NCBI GenBank assembly: GCA_938003665.1
Contig: CALKYI010000130.1
Location: 1-12,757, forward strand
Direction: 5' to 3'
DNA from: an uncultured Flavobacteriales bacterium
Lineage (GTDB): Bacteria; Bacteroidota; Bacteroidia; Flavobacteriales_D; Sanyastnellaceae
Length of the DNA: 12,757 bases
Shown here one piece after another: positions 7,833 through 12,757 of this stretch. Below the pieces are notes generated by a model, which ran no database searches, had not been told where the DNA came from, and saw nothing but the letters and a program-made list of their open reading frames with translations. The translations under genes were made by a program, and so were the position numbers. Position 1 is the stretch's first letter, and each line of letters begins with the position of its first letter.

Positions 7833-7840
7833 CAAAATTA
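7833..7840 (-). promoter_or_regulatory. Candidate -7 promoter box of the glucosaminidase gene
   Basis: The minus strand reads TAATTTTG, an exact match to the Bacteroidota TAnnTTTG element, 16 bases before the ATG at 7816. No clear TTG is seen 19-21 bases further upstream, so only the -7 half is supported. If used, the leader would be only about ten bases to the first Met, or about 45 to the Met at 7783. Confidence 0.4.
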
Positions 7841-7857
7841 GCGCCAGGTCAAGCCGT

Positions 7858-7872
7858 GCCGGCTCCTCCGGC
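7858..7872 (-). terminator. Possible hairpin terminator after the YwqK-like lipoprotein gene
   Basis: A perfect GC-only 5-bp inverted repeat (GCCGG, 5-base loop, CCGGC) starts 17 bases after the minus-strand stop at 7890. No uridine tract follows directly. The stem is short but strong, and it lies between the polyprenyl synthase operon and the separately promoted glucosaminidase gene, where a transcript end would be expected. Chance occurrence in G+C-rich DNA is possible. Confidence 0.25.
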
Positions 7873-7889
7873 CGCGCTGCTATTCACGT

Positions 7890-8312
7890 TCAATTGTGGA
7901 TGGAGGGCCCGCTTTCTTCGCGGATCAACCCCCCTTGGTCATCGAAGAAACGCCACATGCCGGTGGGGTTTCCAATGGAGTCGTATTGCCCGGTGATGAA
8001 GGGCTTTCCGTTGGGATGCCAAGTGAAATAGCCGCCCACTTGCACGCCCAGGTTGTATTGGTGTACCGACCACGGCTTGCCATCCGGATAAAACGCCTCC
8101 CATTTGCCGTGTTTCTGGCCGTCCGACCACCGGGAAACCTTCGACAGCCGACCGGCCTCGTCGTACACCGCAATCTCAGTGGTGTCTCCGGCTGCAACGG
8201 TGACCTCGCGCTTGACATTTCCATCGGGCCAGCGCTCTGTAAGGGTGTGTTCCTCAGGGGCTGAACAGGCTGCCATGAGCGGCAGGAGAACGAGGGGCCA
8301 ACGTAATGTCAT
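7890..8312 (-). CDS. Small MORN/YwqK-like repeat lipoprotein
   Basis: The 140-residue product has a short lipoprotein signal: MTLRW, a hydrophobic run, then LMAAC with the acylated Cys at 16. The rest is built of repeats of the type DG-x-K-x-G-x-W-x-x-aromatic-x-DG, for example SDGQKHGKWEAFYPDGKP (63-80) and a related copy WHPNGKPFITGQYD (98-111), ending in PTGMWRFFDDQG. This is the pattern of the YwqK/MORN-2 family, sometimes annotated as toxin-antitoxin YwqK antitoxin. That label is not evidence of function; no toxin gene lies beside it. It is probably a periplasm-facing or outer-membrane lipoprotein that offers a beta-rich binding surface. Its ATG overlaps the stop of the polyprenyl synthase gene by four bases (ATGA), suggesting coupled translation, though no functional link is known. 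Confidence 0.82.
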   Translation of the reverse strand: MTLRWPLVLLPLMAACSAPEEHTLTERWPDGNVKREVTVAAGDTTEIAVYDEAGRLSKVSRWSDGQKHGKWEAFYPDGKPWSVHQYNLGVQVGGYFTWHPNGKPFITGQYDSIGNPTGMWRFFDDQGGLIREESGPSIHN

Positions 8313-9307
8313 CGCTTGCGTTCCATGGTGAATTCAACGAGGTCAACCAAGGCCGTTTTGGCCGCCGATTCCGGGTAGGCATCCAATAGACCGAGCGCTT
8401 CTTGCGCCAGTTCGCGCATCTTGCCCCGGGCGTATTCCATGCCCGGACCCTGGATGATGGCATCCATGACTTCTTGGACGGCGGCGTTGTCGTTGTTGCG
8501 GTATTTGACCAACCGGATGAGCCGGCGACGCTCCGTAGAGGAGGCTACTTGGAGGGTGTGGATGAGGGGCAAGGTCATCTTGCGTTCGCGGATGTCACCG
8601 CCGGTGGGCTTGCCAATGCGCTCGCCCTCGCCCAAATCGAGCAGGTCATCCTTGATTTGAAAGGCCAATCCCACCAGTTCACCAAACTTCCGCATCCGCT
8701 CCACATCTTCTGCATTGCCTTCATTCATAGGCCGCACGGATGCCGCACCGCAGGCGCAACACGCGGCGATCAAGGAGGCCGTTTTGCGTTGGATGATGTC
8801 AAAATACACCTCCTCCGTGATGTCCAATCGGCGGGCTTTCTCGATTTGCAACAGCTCCCCTTCGCTCATGAGGCGAACGGCTTCGGATGTGATTTTCAGC
8901 AGGTCGTAGGCTTCGCGGTCCACGGCCATCAGCAAGCCACGCGAGAGCAAATAATCCCCCACGAGCACCGCGATTTTTTTCTTCCATAGGGCCTGAATCG
9001 AAAAGAAACCCCGACGCATGGGGCTTTCATCGACCACATCGTCGTGGACCAGGGTGGCGGTGTGCAGCAATTCGATGAGGGATGCTGCGATGTGACCGCG
9101 CTCTCCGAGGTCTTGTTGTCCGCCTGCTACGGTCTGTGCCGATAAGAACACAAACAGCGGCCGCATCTGCTTTCCCTTCCGTTTGATGATGTACCGCATG
9201 ATGCGGTCCAGCAGGGCTACATCGGTGCGCATGGCCGATTTGAAGTGGCCTTGGAATTCGGCCAGTTCTTTTTCGACCGGAACTTGAATGCGCTGCATGC
9301 GGCTCAT
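8309..9307 (-). CDS. All-trans polyprenyl diphosphate synthase
   Basis: The enzyme elongates an allylic diphosphate with isopentenyl diphosphate units to make a long-chain prenyl diphosphate, most likely the side chain of menaquinone. The 332-residue chain has both aspartate-rich motifs: DDVVDESPMRRG starting at D89 and IKDDLLDLGEG with D220, D221 and D224. GKQMRP (45-50) and the KPTGGDIRERKMTLP segment (233-247) are also standard. The residues four and five positions before the first motif are Thr and Ala rather than aromatic, as expected for long products rather than farnesyl or geranylgeranyl diphosphate. Exact chain length cannot be read. The longest start is given. Met-4 at 9298 is a serious alternative because the probable -7 box at 9312-9319 lies only four bases from the first ATG. 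It is the first gene of a two-gene unit, divergent from yicC. Confidence 0.93.
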   Translation of the reverse strand: MSRMQRIQVPVEKELAEFQGHFKSAMRTDVALLDRIMRYIIKRKGKQMRPLFVFLSAQTVAGGQQDLGERGHIAASLIELLHTATLVHDDVVDESPMRRGFFSIQALWKKKIAVLVGDYLLSRGLLMAVDREAYDLLKITSEAVRLMSEGELLQIEKARRLDITEEVYFDIIQRKTASLIAACCACGAASVRPMNEGNAEDVERMRKFGELVGLAFQIKDDLLDLGEGERIGKPTGGDIRERKMTLPLIHTLQVASSTERRRLIRLVKYRNNDNAAVQEVMDAIIQGPGMEYARGKMRELAQEALGLLDAYPESAAKTALVDLVEFTMERKR

Positions 9308-9311
9308 GGTG

Positions 9312-9319
9312 CAAAGGTA
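9312..9319 (-). promoter_or_regulatory. Candidate -7 promoter box of the polyprenyl synthase gene
   Basis: The minus strand reads TACCTTTG, an exact TAnnTTTG match. It ends four bases before the annotated ATG (9307) and thirteen before the in-frame Met at 9298, so transcription would begin at or near the first ATG. This favours either a nearly leaderless mRNA or the downstream start. No clear -33 TTG is visible. Confidence 0.4.
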
Positions 9320-9347
9320 CGGCCGACCTCACCACACCGCGTGTACC

Positions 9348-9355
9348 TATCTTTG
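9348..9355 (+). promoter_or_regulatory. Candidate -7 promoter box of the yicC-gmk-nadD operon
   Basis: TATCTTTG matches the Bacteroidota TAnnTTTG element exactly and lies 15 bases before the yicC ATG at 9371. With the opposite-strand box at 9312-9319 it makes a compact divergent promoter pair in a 63-base intergenic region. No clear -33 TTG is visible at the usual spacing. Confidence 0.42.
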
Positions 9356-9370
9356 CTCAAAATCCCTCCC

Positions 9371-10246
9371 ATGATTTACTCCATGACCGGTTATGGCAAG
9401 GCCTCAGCGCGCATCGGATCACGTCGGTACACGGCTGAGTTGCGGTCGCTCAATGGCAAGCAGCTGGACCTCAGCGTGCGCATGCCTTCGGCGTTTCGCG
9501 CGAAGGAAATGGAGTTGCGCAAGCAGCTGGGCACCGCGGTCGGTCGCGGCAAGTGCGACTTGAGCCTGCAGTATGCGGTCGAGGGGGCGGAGCCTCGGGA
9601 ATTGAACAAGCCGTTGATCGATGCCTACGTTTCCGAGCTGAGCCAGCTGGCCGCGGGCCAGGGCTTTCCGGAAAAAGACAATGCCCTGCTGGCCATGGCC
9701 ATGCGGTTGCCGGACGTGATTCAACAGGCCAACGATGACATCGACGAGGAGGAATGGAAGGCCATTTCTGCATTGGTAAGCGAGGCGGTGGACCAGTTCA
9801 TTCGCTTCCGTGCAGAGGAGGGCAAGTCGTTGGAGGCGGATTTCAACCAACGCATCCGCAGCATTCAATCCTTGAAGGACGCCGTCGAGCCCTTGTTGCA
9901 GGCGCGCGTGCAGCGCATCCGCGAGCGCATTCAGGCGAATTTCAATGAGCTGCAGGACAAAGGCCGATTGGACGAAAACCGGTTTGAGCAGGAGATGCTG
10001 TTCTACATGGAAAAGCTCGACGTATCGGAGGAATTGGTGCGATTGACGGCCCATTGCGAACACTTTCTGGACGTCATGGGGCAAGATCCGGGGCAAGGCA
10101 AAAAGCTTGGGTTCATCGCTCAAGAAATTGGTCGCGAGATCAACACCCTCGGCAGCAAGGCCAACGATGCCGACATGCAGCGCATCGTCGTGCAGATGAA
10201 GGACGAACTCGAGAAAATCAAAGAACAGGTCCTCAATGCCCTCTGA
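9371..10246 (+). CDS. yicC: YicC-family endoribonuclease-like protein
   Basis: The 291-residue product matches the YicC family along its length. It has the N-terminal signature MIYSMTGYGKA, the central EEGKSLEADF segment (149-158) and RFEQEMLFYMEKLDVSEELVRL (204-225, with the following H228). The highly conserved end holds GKKLGFIAQEIGREINTLGS (243-262) and SKANDAD, closing in EKIKEQVLN. Known family facts: E. coli YicC has been described as a ribonuclease acting in small-RNA turnover; the biochemical role in Bacteroidota is not established. The frame is open back to 9245, but homology begins at MIYSMTGYG, and the -7 box at 9348-9355 fits a start at 9371. It is the first gene of the operon and overlaps gmk by 11 bases in a different frame. 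This yicC-gmk pairing recurs in many bacteria. Confidence 0.93.
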   Translation: MIYSMTGYGKASARIGSRRYTAELRSLNGKQLDLSVRMPSAFRAKEMELRKQLGTAVGRGKCDLSLQYAVEGAEPRELNKPLIDAYVSELSQLAAGQGFPEKDNALLAMAMRLPDVIQQANDDIDEEEWKAISALVSEAVDQFIRFRAEEGKSLEADFNQRIRSIQSLKDAVEPLLQARVQRIRERIQANFNELQDKGRLDENRFEQEMLFYMEKLDVSEELVRLTAHCEHFLDVMGQDPGQGKKLGFIAQEIGREINTLGSKANDADMQRIVVQMKDELEKIKEQVLNAL

Positions 10247-10829
10247 CACCCACGGAAAAGCGGTCATTTTCTCCGCGCCTTCTGGGGCGGGCAAAACCAC
10301 CATTGTGCGGCACCTGTTGGGGCACCCGGAGCTCAACTTAGCCTTCAGCGTCAGCGCCACCACCCGGCCGCCCCGCGGTACCGAACAGGACGGGGTGGAC
10401 TATCATTTTTTGACCGTAGAGGCGTTCAAGGAGTGCATCGATTCCGGAGCGCTGTTGGAGTGGGAGGAAGTGTATCCGGGCAAGTTCTACGGCACCTTGC
10501 ACACTGAATTGGAGCGCCTCTGGGCCGCTGGCAAAACCGTCGTGTTCGATGTGGACGTGGTCGGCGGAGCCAACTTGCGTCGCTTGCTCGGTGACAGCGC
10601 GCTGGCCGTATTCATCCAACCGCCATCGTTGGAAGTGCTCCGCCATCGGTTGGAAAGCCGAGGAACGGACGCCCCGGATCGGATTGAAGAACGGTTGGCC
10701 AAAGCCCAATGGGAGTTGGAGCAGCACGTTCACTTCGACAAAGTCCTCATCAATGACGATTTGGCGACCGCTCAGGCCGAAGCCTTGGAATGGCTGAAAG
10801 CGTACACTGGAAACCCCTCGGGTGCATGA
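10236..10829 (+). CDS. gmk: Guanylate kinase
   Basis: Guanylate kinase phosphorylates GMP to GDP with ATP, feeding GTP and dGTP pools. The 197-residue chain has the usual family length. The P-loop is APSGAGKTT (14-22). The GMP-binding region holds SATTRPPRG (40-48) with the conserved arginines R44 and R47, then DGVDYHFL (52-59) and FYGT (84-87). FDVDVVGGANL (104-114) corresponds to the conserved Walker-B-like strand, usually DxDxQG; a Val replaces the common Gln here. The C-terminal lid region has ESRGTDAPDRIEERL. The ATG lies inside the end of yicC (11-base overlap), and the stop overlaps the nadD start by four bases, so the three genes are tightly coupled. Confidence 0.97.
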   Translation: MPSDTHGKAVIFSAPSGAGKTTIVRHLLGHPELNLAFSVSATTRPPRGTEQDGVDYHFLTVEAFKECIDSGALLEWEEVYPGKFYGTLHTELERLWAAGKTVVFDVDVVGGANLRRLLGDSALAVFIQPPSLEVLRHRLESRGTDAPDRIEERLAKAQWELEQHVHFDKVLINDDLATAQAEALEWLKAYTGNPSGA

Positions 10830-11452
10830 CGCAGGAGGTCAAAGGCAAAATCGGATTGTACTTCGGTACGTTCAACCCGGTTCACCTCGGGCATTTGGTC
10901 ATCGCCAACCACATGGCGCATTACACCGATTTGGACGAGGTGTGGTTGGTGGTCACTCCGCACAACCCGCACAAAAGCCCCCGCGAACTCATGGGCCAGG
11001 CGCACCGTTTACAAATGGTTCACCTCGCCGTCTCTGAGAACGAGAAGTTGAAAGGAAGTGACGTCGAATTCGATTTGCCCCAACCGAATTTCACTGCGGC
11101 GACGATGCGGCACCTGCGGGCTCAATACCCCGATGTGGAGTTCAGCATCATCATCGGAGAAGACAATTTTGTCCGCCTCCACACGTGGCAGGCCCATTGG
11201 GAATTGGTTGAGAACCACCGCATCTTGGTGTATCCGCGGCGCACGTCTGATGCCCCATCGCCCGTGCCACCGCCCGAAAAGCCCGAAGACGTGGTACCGC
11301 GCTCACATCCGAACATTCAGTGGTGTGACGCCCCGATGATCAGCATCTCATCCACGTACTTGCGGGATGCGATTAATGACACCAAGGATATTCGGTATTT
11401 GCTGCACGACAAGGTGTTGAACTACATCAGCAACAACCACCTGTACGAGTGA
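10826..11452 (+). CDS. nadD: Nicotinate-nucleotide adenylyltransferase
   Basis: NadD joins nicotinate mononucleotide and ATP to give deamido-NAD and pyrophosphate, a late step of NAD synthesis. The 208-residue product has the nucleotidyltransferase motif GTFNPVHLGH at 14-23, with the two catalytic histidines H20 and H23. It also has TPHNPHK (44-50), GEDNFVRLHTW (111-121) and the C-terminal ATP-phosphate-binding motif ISSTYLRDAI (174-183). Between HRILVYPRR and the C-terminal motif lies a proline- and acidic-rich insertion (about 140-163, SDAPSPVPPPEKPEDVVP), which makes the protein somewhat longer than typical. The frame is open to 10790, but the ATG at 10826 is preferred because it forms an ATGA overlap with the gmk stop and places the HxGH motif at the usual depth. 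The stop directly abuts the convergent pth stop. Confidence 0.95.
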   Translation: MTQEVKGKIGLYFGTFNPVHLGHLVIANHMAHYTDLDEVWLVVTPHNPHKSPRELMGQAHRLQMVHLAVSENEKLKGSDVEFDLPQPNFTAATMRHLRAQYPDVEFSIIIGEDNFVRLHTWQAHWELVENHRILVYPRRTSDAPSPVPPPEKPEDVVPRSHPNIQWCDAPMISISSTYLRDAINDTKDIRYLLHDKVLNYISNNHLYE

Positions 11453-11465
11453 TCAGGTGTTGTTG
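11431..11465. terminator. Inverted repeat over the nadD/pth stop codons, likely bidirectional terminator
   Basis: CAACAACCACCTG at 11431-11443 pairs with CAGGTGTTGTTG at 11454-11465, giving 12 base pairs with one bulged C and a 10-base loop (11444-11453). The repeat sits in the last codons of both nadD and pth, and the loop contains the nadD stop. There is no intergenic space for another terminator. Classic U-tracts are absent on both sides; the descending arms end in TTGTTG. A role as a shared transcript end is inferred from position and symmetry. Confidence 0.5.
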
Positions 11466-12016
11466 AAGTGGTTCATGGTGCGCTCGAGTCCAATCGAAGC
11501 GAACGACTGAACCGCTTTTTCGCAGCGCTCGAGCCGCTCGGTGAGCGCATCGCTTTCTTCGGCAGTCCATTTGCCCAGCACATAATCGACCTGCTGCCCT
11601 TTGTGGAAGTCGGCGCCAATGCCAAACCGCAAGCGCGGGTACTTGGACGTGCTGAGAATGGTTTCAATGTTGCCAAGGCCATTGTGGCCTCCTCCGCTTC
11701 CCTTGGCCCGCATGCGCAGTGTGCCAAACGGGAGCGCGAGGTCATCGGTGATGATGAGGACGCGTTCCAGCGGGATTTTTTCGGCGTCCATCCAGTACCG
11801 GACGGCTTTGCCGCTGAGATTCATAAACGTGGAGGGCTTGAGCAGGATGAGGGTCCTGCCCTTAAAACGGACGGTGGACACCTCGCCGTGCCGGGCGACC
11901 TCAAACGAGGCCTCACCGTTCCGAACGATGGTGTCCACCACCTTGAACCCGATGTTGTGTCGGGTGTCCTCATATTCACTTCCTGGGTTGCCCAGGCCAA
12001 CGATGAGGAACTTCAT
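11453..12016 (-). CDS. pth: Peptidyl-tRNA hydrolase
   Basis: Pth releases peptides from prematurely dropped peptidyl-tRNA, recycling tRNA in the cytoplasm. The 187-residue product has the standard length of the bacterial family. The N-terminus MKFLIVGLGNPGSEYEDTRHNIGF contains the conserved Asn at N10 and the catalytic His at H20. KPSTFMNLSGKAV (60-72) includes the substrate-binding Asn at N66. IITDDLALPFG (88-98) holds the conserved Asp, and KGSGGGHNGL (105-114) the third conserved Asn at N112. RLRFGIG and DYVLGKW also match the family. Pth follows rplY by 35 bases on the same strand, a common pairing of two translation proteins. Its stop codon is immediately adjacent to that of convergent nadD, with zero bases between. 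Confidence 0.97.
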   Translation of the reverse strand: MKFLIVGLGNPGSEYEDTRHNIGFKVVDTIVRNGEASFEVARHGEVSTVRFKGRTLILLKPSTFMNLSGKAVRYWMDAEKIPLERVLIITDDLALPFGTLRMRAKGSGGGHNGLGNIETILSTSKYPRLRFGIGADFHKGQQVDYVLGKWTAEESDALTERLERCEKAVQSFASIGLERTMNHFNNT

Positions 12017-12030
12017 CCGTTTTGGGTTGT

Positions 12031-12047
12031 GTTTCGGCTAGCGAAAC
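12031..12047 (-). other. Small hairpin between rplY and pth
   Basis: GTTTCG and CGAAAC form a perfect 6-bp inverted repeat around a 5-base loop in the 35-base gap between the rplY stop and the pth start. On the minus-strand transcript it is not followed by a U-tract. It could be a weak attenuator or RNA-processing site that lets pth be expressed below rplY, or simply chance. Confidence 0.3.
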
Positions 12048-12051
12048 GCAA

Positions 12052-12696
12052 TTATTCAGCTGCTGGAGCGTCGCCGCCTTCGCCGCCTTCAGCTGGTGCT
12101 TCAGCTGCATCTCCACTGTCGTCGCCTTCTTCAGCGCTTTCAGCAGACATGGCCGCACGTGTACGCTTGACAGCAGCGAGCAGGGTTGAATCGTTCAACA
12201 GCACCGTGCAGTTGGGAACTTCAATGTCGCGAACGCGCTTGTTGTCTCCAATCTCAAGAGCTGTAACATCGATCGTGATGTTTTCCGGCAAATCATCCGC
12301 CAAGCCACGAACGGGCACGCGACGGAACAACATTTGCAAGCGACCACCCGCGATGACACCTGCGGCCGTGCCGGTGGTGCGCAAGGGCAATTCCACGCGT
12401 ACGGGCTTGCCGGGGATGATTTGAAGCAGGTCCAAGTGGACGATGCGGTCGGTCACCGGGTGGAATTGAACCTCCTGGATGACGCAGTCGAAGGTCTCAC
12501 CGTCTACCTCCAAGGAGATGCGGAAGACGTCCGGGTTAACAACGAGCTTGGAGATGTCCAGCTCTTTTACAGAAAAGTGCTTTTGCTCACCACCTCCGTA
12601 CAGAACGCCGGGAACCCGGTTGTCCTTGCGGAGTTGGTTGGCATCTTTCTTTCCTACGCTCCCACGCAAGGAGCCGCTCAATGATGCAGTTTTCAT
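12052..12696 (-). CDS. rplY: 50S ribosomal protein L25/general stress protein Ctc
   Basis: This protein binds 5S rRNA in the large ribosomal subunit. The 214-residue chain is the long Ctc/TL5 form. An N-terminal L25 domain (about 4-92) includes LRKDNRVPGVLYGG (22-35) and the strand VQFHPVTDRIVHLDL (76-90). A second TL5-like beta domain (about 98-180) includes VELPLRTTGTAAGVIAGG and RGLADDLPENITIDV. The last 30 or so residues (184-214) are a low-complexity acidic Ala/Glu/Gly tail that carries no basic residue. Similar acidic tails are seen on L25 proteins of Bacteroidota. The start is MKTASLSGSLRG. The frame remains open upstream to the window edge, but homologues begin at about this Met. It leads the rplY-pth pair. 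Confidence 0.95.
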   Translation of the reverse strand: MKTASLSGSLRGSVGKKDANQLRKDNRVPGVLYGGGEQKHFSVKELDISKLVVNPDVFRISLEVDGETFDCVIQEVQFHPVTDRIVHLDLLQIIPGKPVRVELPLRTTGTAAGVIAGGRLQMLFRRVPVRGLADDLPENITIDVTALEIGDNKRVRDIEVPNCTVLLNDSTLLAAVKRTRAAMSAESAEEGDDSGDAAEAPAEGGEGGDAPAAE

Positions 12697-12720
12697 GGTT
12701 AATGAATTAGTAAAGTATCG

Positions 12721-12743
12721 CTGATGGAACGGTTTTCCACCAG
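12721..12743 (-). other. Hairpin upstream of rplY (upstream-gene terminator or leader structure)
   Basis: On the minus strand CTGGTGGAA and TTCCATCAG pair over nine positions (one G-U wobble) around a 5-base loop, 24 bases before the rplY ATG. The following stretch is AT-rich (CGATACTTTACTAATTC). It could end a transcript arriving from beyond the window or form part of the rplY leader; the flanking gene is not visible, so the role is open. Confidence 0.3.
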
Positions 12744-12757
12744 ACAGGTTAAAGTCT

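Noticed and set aside
9245..9370. Upstream extension of yicC into the divergent gene
   Set aside because: It would overlap the polyprenyl synthase start and the promoter region; YicC homology begins at MIYSMTGYG.
10790..10825. Upstream extension of nadD within gmk
   Set aside because: The twelve extra residues match nothing in the family, and the ATGA overlap at 10826 gives a better start.
1..12757. Search by eye for CRISPR arrays, tRNA or rRNA genes, insertion sequences, phage genes, toxin-antitoxin pairs and defence systems
   Set aside because: No regularly spaced repeats, transposase or integrase motifs, or structural RNA signatures were seen. Every gene has a recognisable core or metabolic family, and gaps are at most 75 bases.
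12697..12757. Short minus-strand frame ending in TAA just before rplY that could be the end of an upstream gene
   Set aside because: Only about 18 codons are visible (ending SISDTLLIH), with no recognisable motif. The stretch also holds a hairpin, so it may be non-coding.

Overview
The window reads as ordinary chromosomal core DNA from a member of the Bacteroidota, possibly Flavobacteriales-like, with a G+C content that looks above half by eye. The placement rests on four things. Protein types are typical of the phylum: a short-form homogentisate dioxygenase, an all-trans polyprenyl synthase, a GH73 glucosaminidase with LysM domains, an L25/Ctc protein with an acidic tail, and two lipoproteins. 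The cluster dut - sugar nucleotidyltransferase - TPR lipoprotein and the cluster yicC - gmk - nadD are both familiar there. The starts inspected lack clear Shine-Dalgarno sequences. Boxes of the form TAnnTTTG (the Bacteroidota -7 element) stand just upstream of several genes. No species is claimed. Coding density is very high: the largest gene-free stretch is 75 bases, so no gap over 300 bases exists.

Layout, 1 to 12757. At 1-2705 a minus-strand operon runs enoyl-CoA hydratase, dut, sugar-phosphate nucleotidyltransferase and a TPR lipoprotein that leaves the window at base 1; the lipoprotein starts with GTG. At 2781-6662 a minus-strand operon holds homogentisate 1,2-dioxygenase (hmgA), 4-hydroxyphenylpyruvate dioxygenase (hppD) and a fused two-domain peptide-type ABC ATPase. 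The first two are consecutive steps of tyrosine breakdown, 4-hydroxyphenylpyruvate to homogentisate to maleylacetoacetate. At 6725-7816 lies a secreted cell-wall glucosaminidase. At 7890-9307 a polyprenyl diphosphate synthase is followed by a small MORN/YwqK-like lipoprotein. At 9371-11452 the plus-strand operon yicC - gmk - nadD joins a ribonuclease-family protein with two nucleotide-metabolism enzymes. At 11453-12696 the minus-strand pair rplY - pth encodes two translation factors and meets nadD tail to tail.

Four gene junctions share the same four-base ATGA stop/start overlap, and yicC/gmk overlap by 11 bases, so translational coupling is widespread. The most striking non-coding structure is an imperfect inverted repeat covering the abutting stop codons of nadD and pth, a likely bidirectional terminator written inside the two coding ends. 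I see no phage, transposon, CRISPR, tRNA, rRNA or defence system, and no convincing undescribed system; the findings below are modest.
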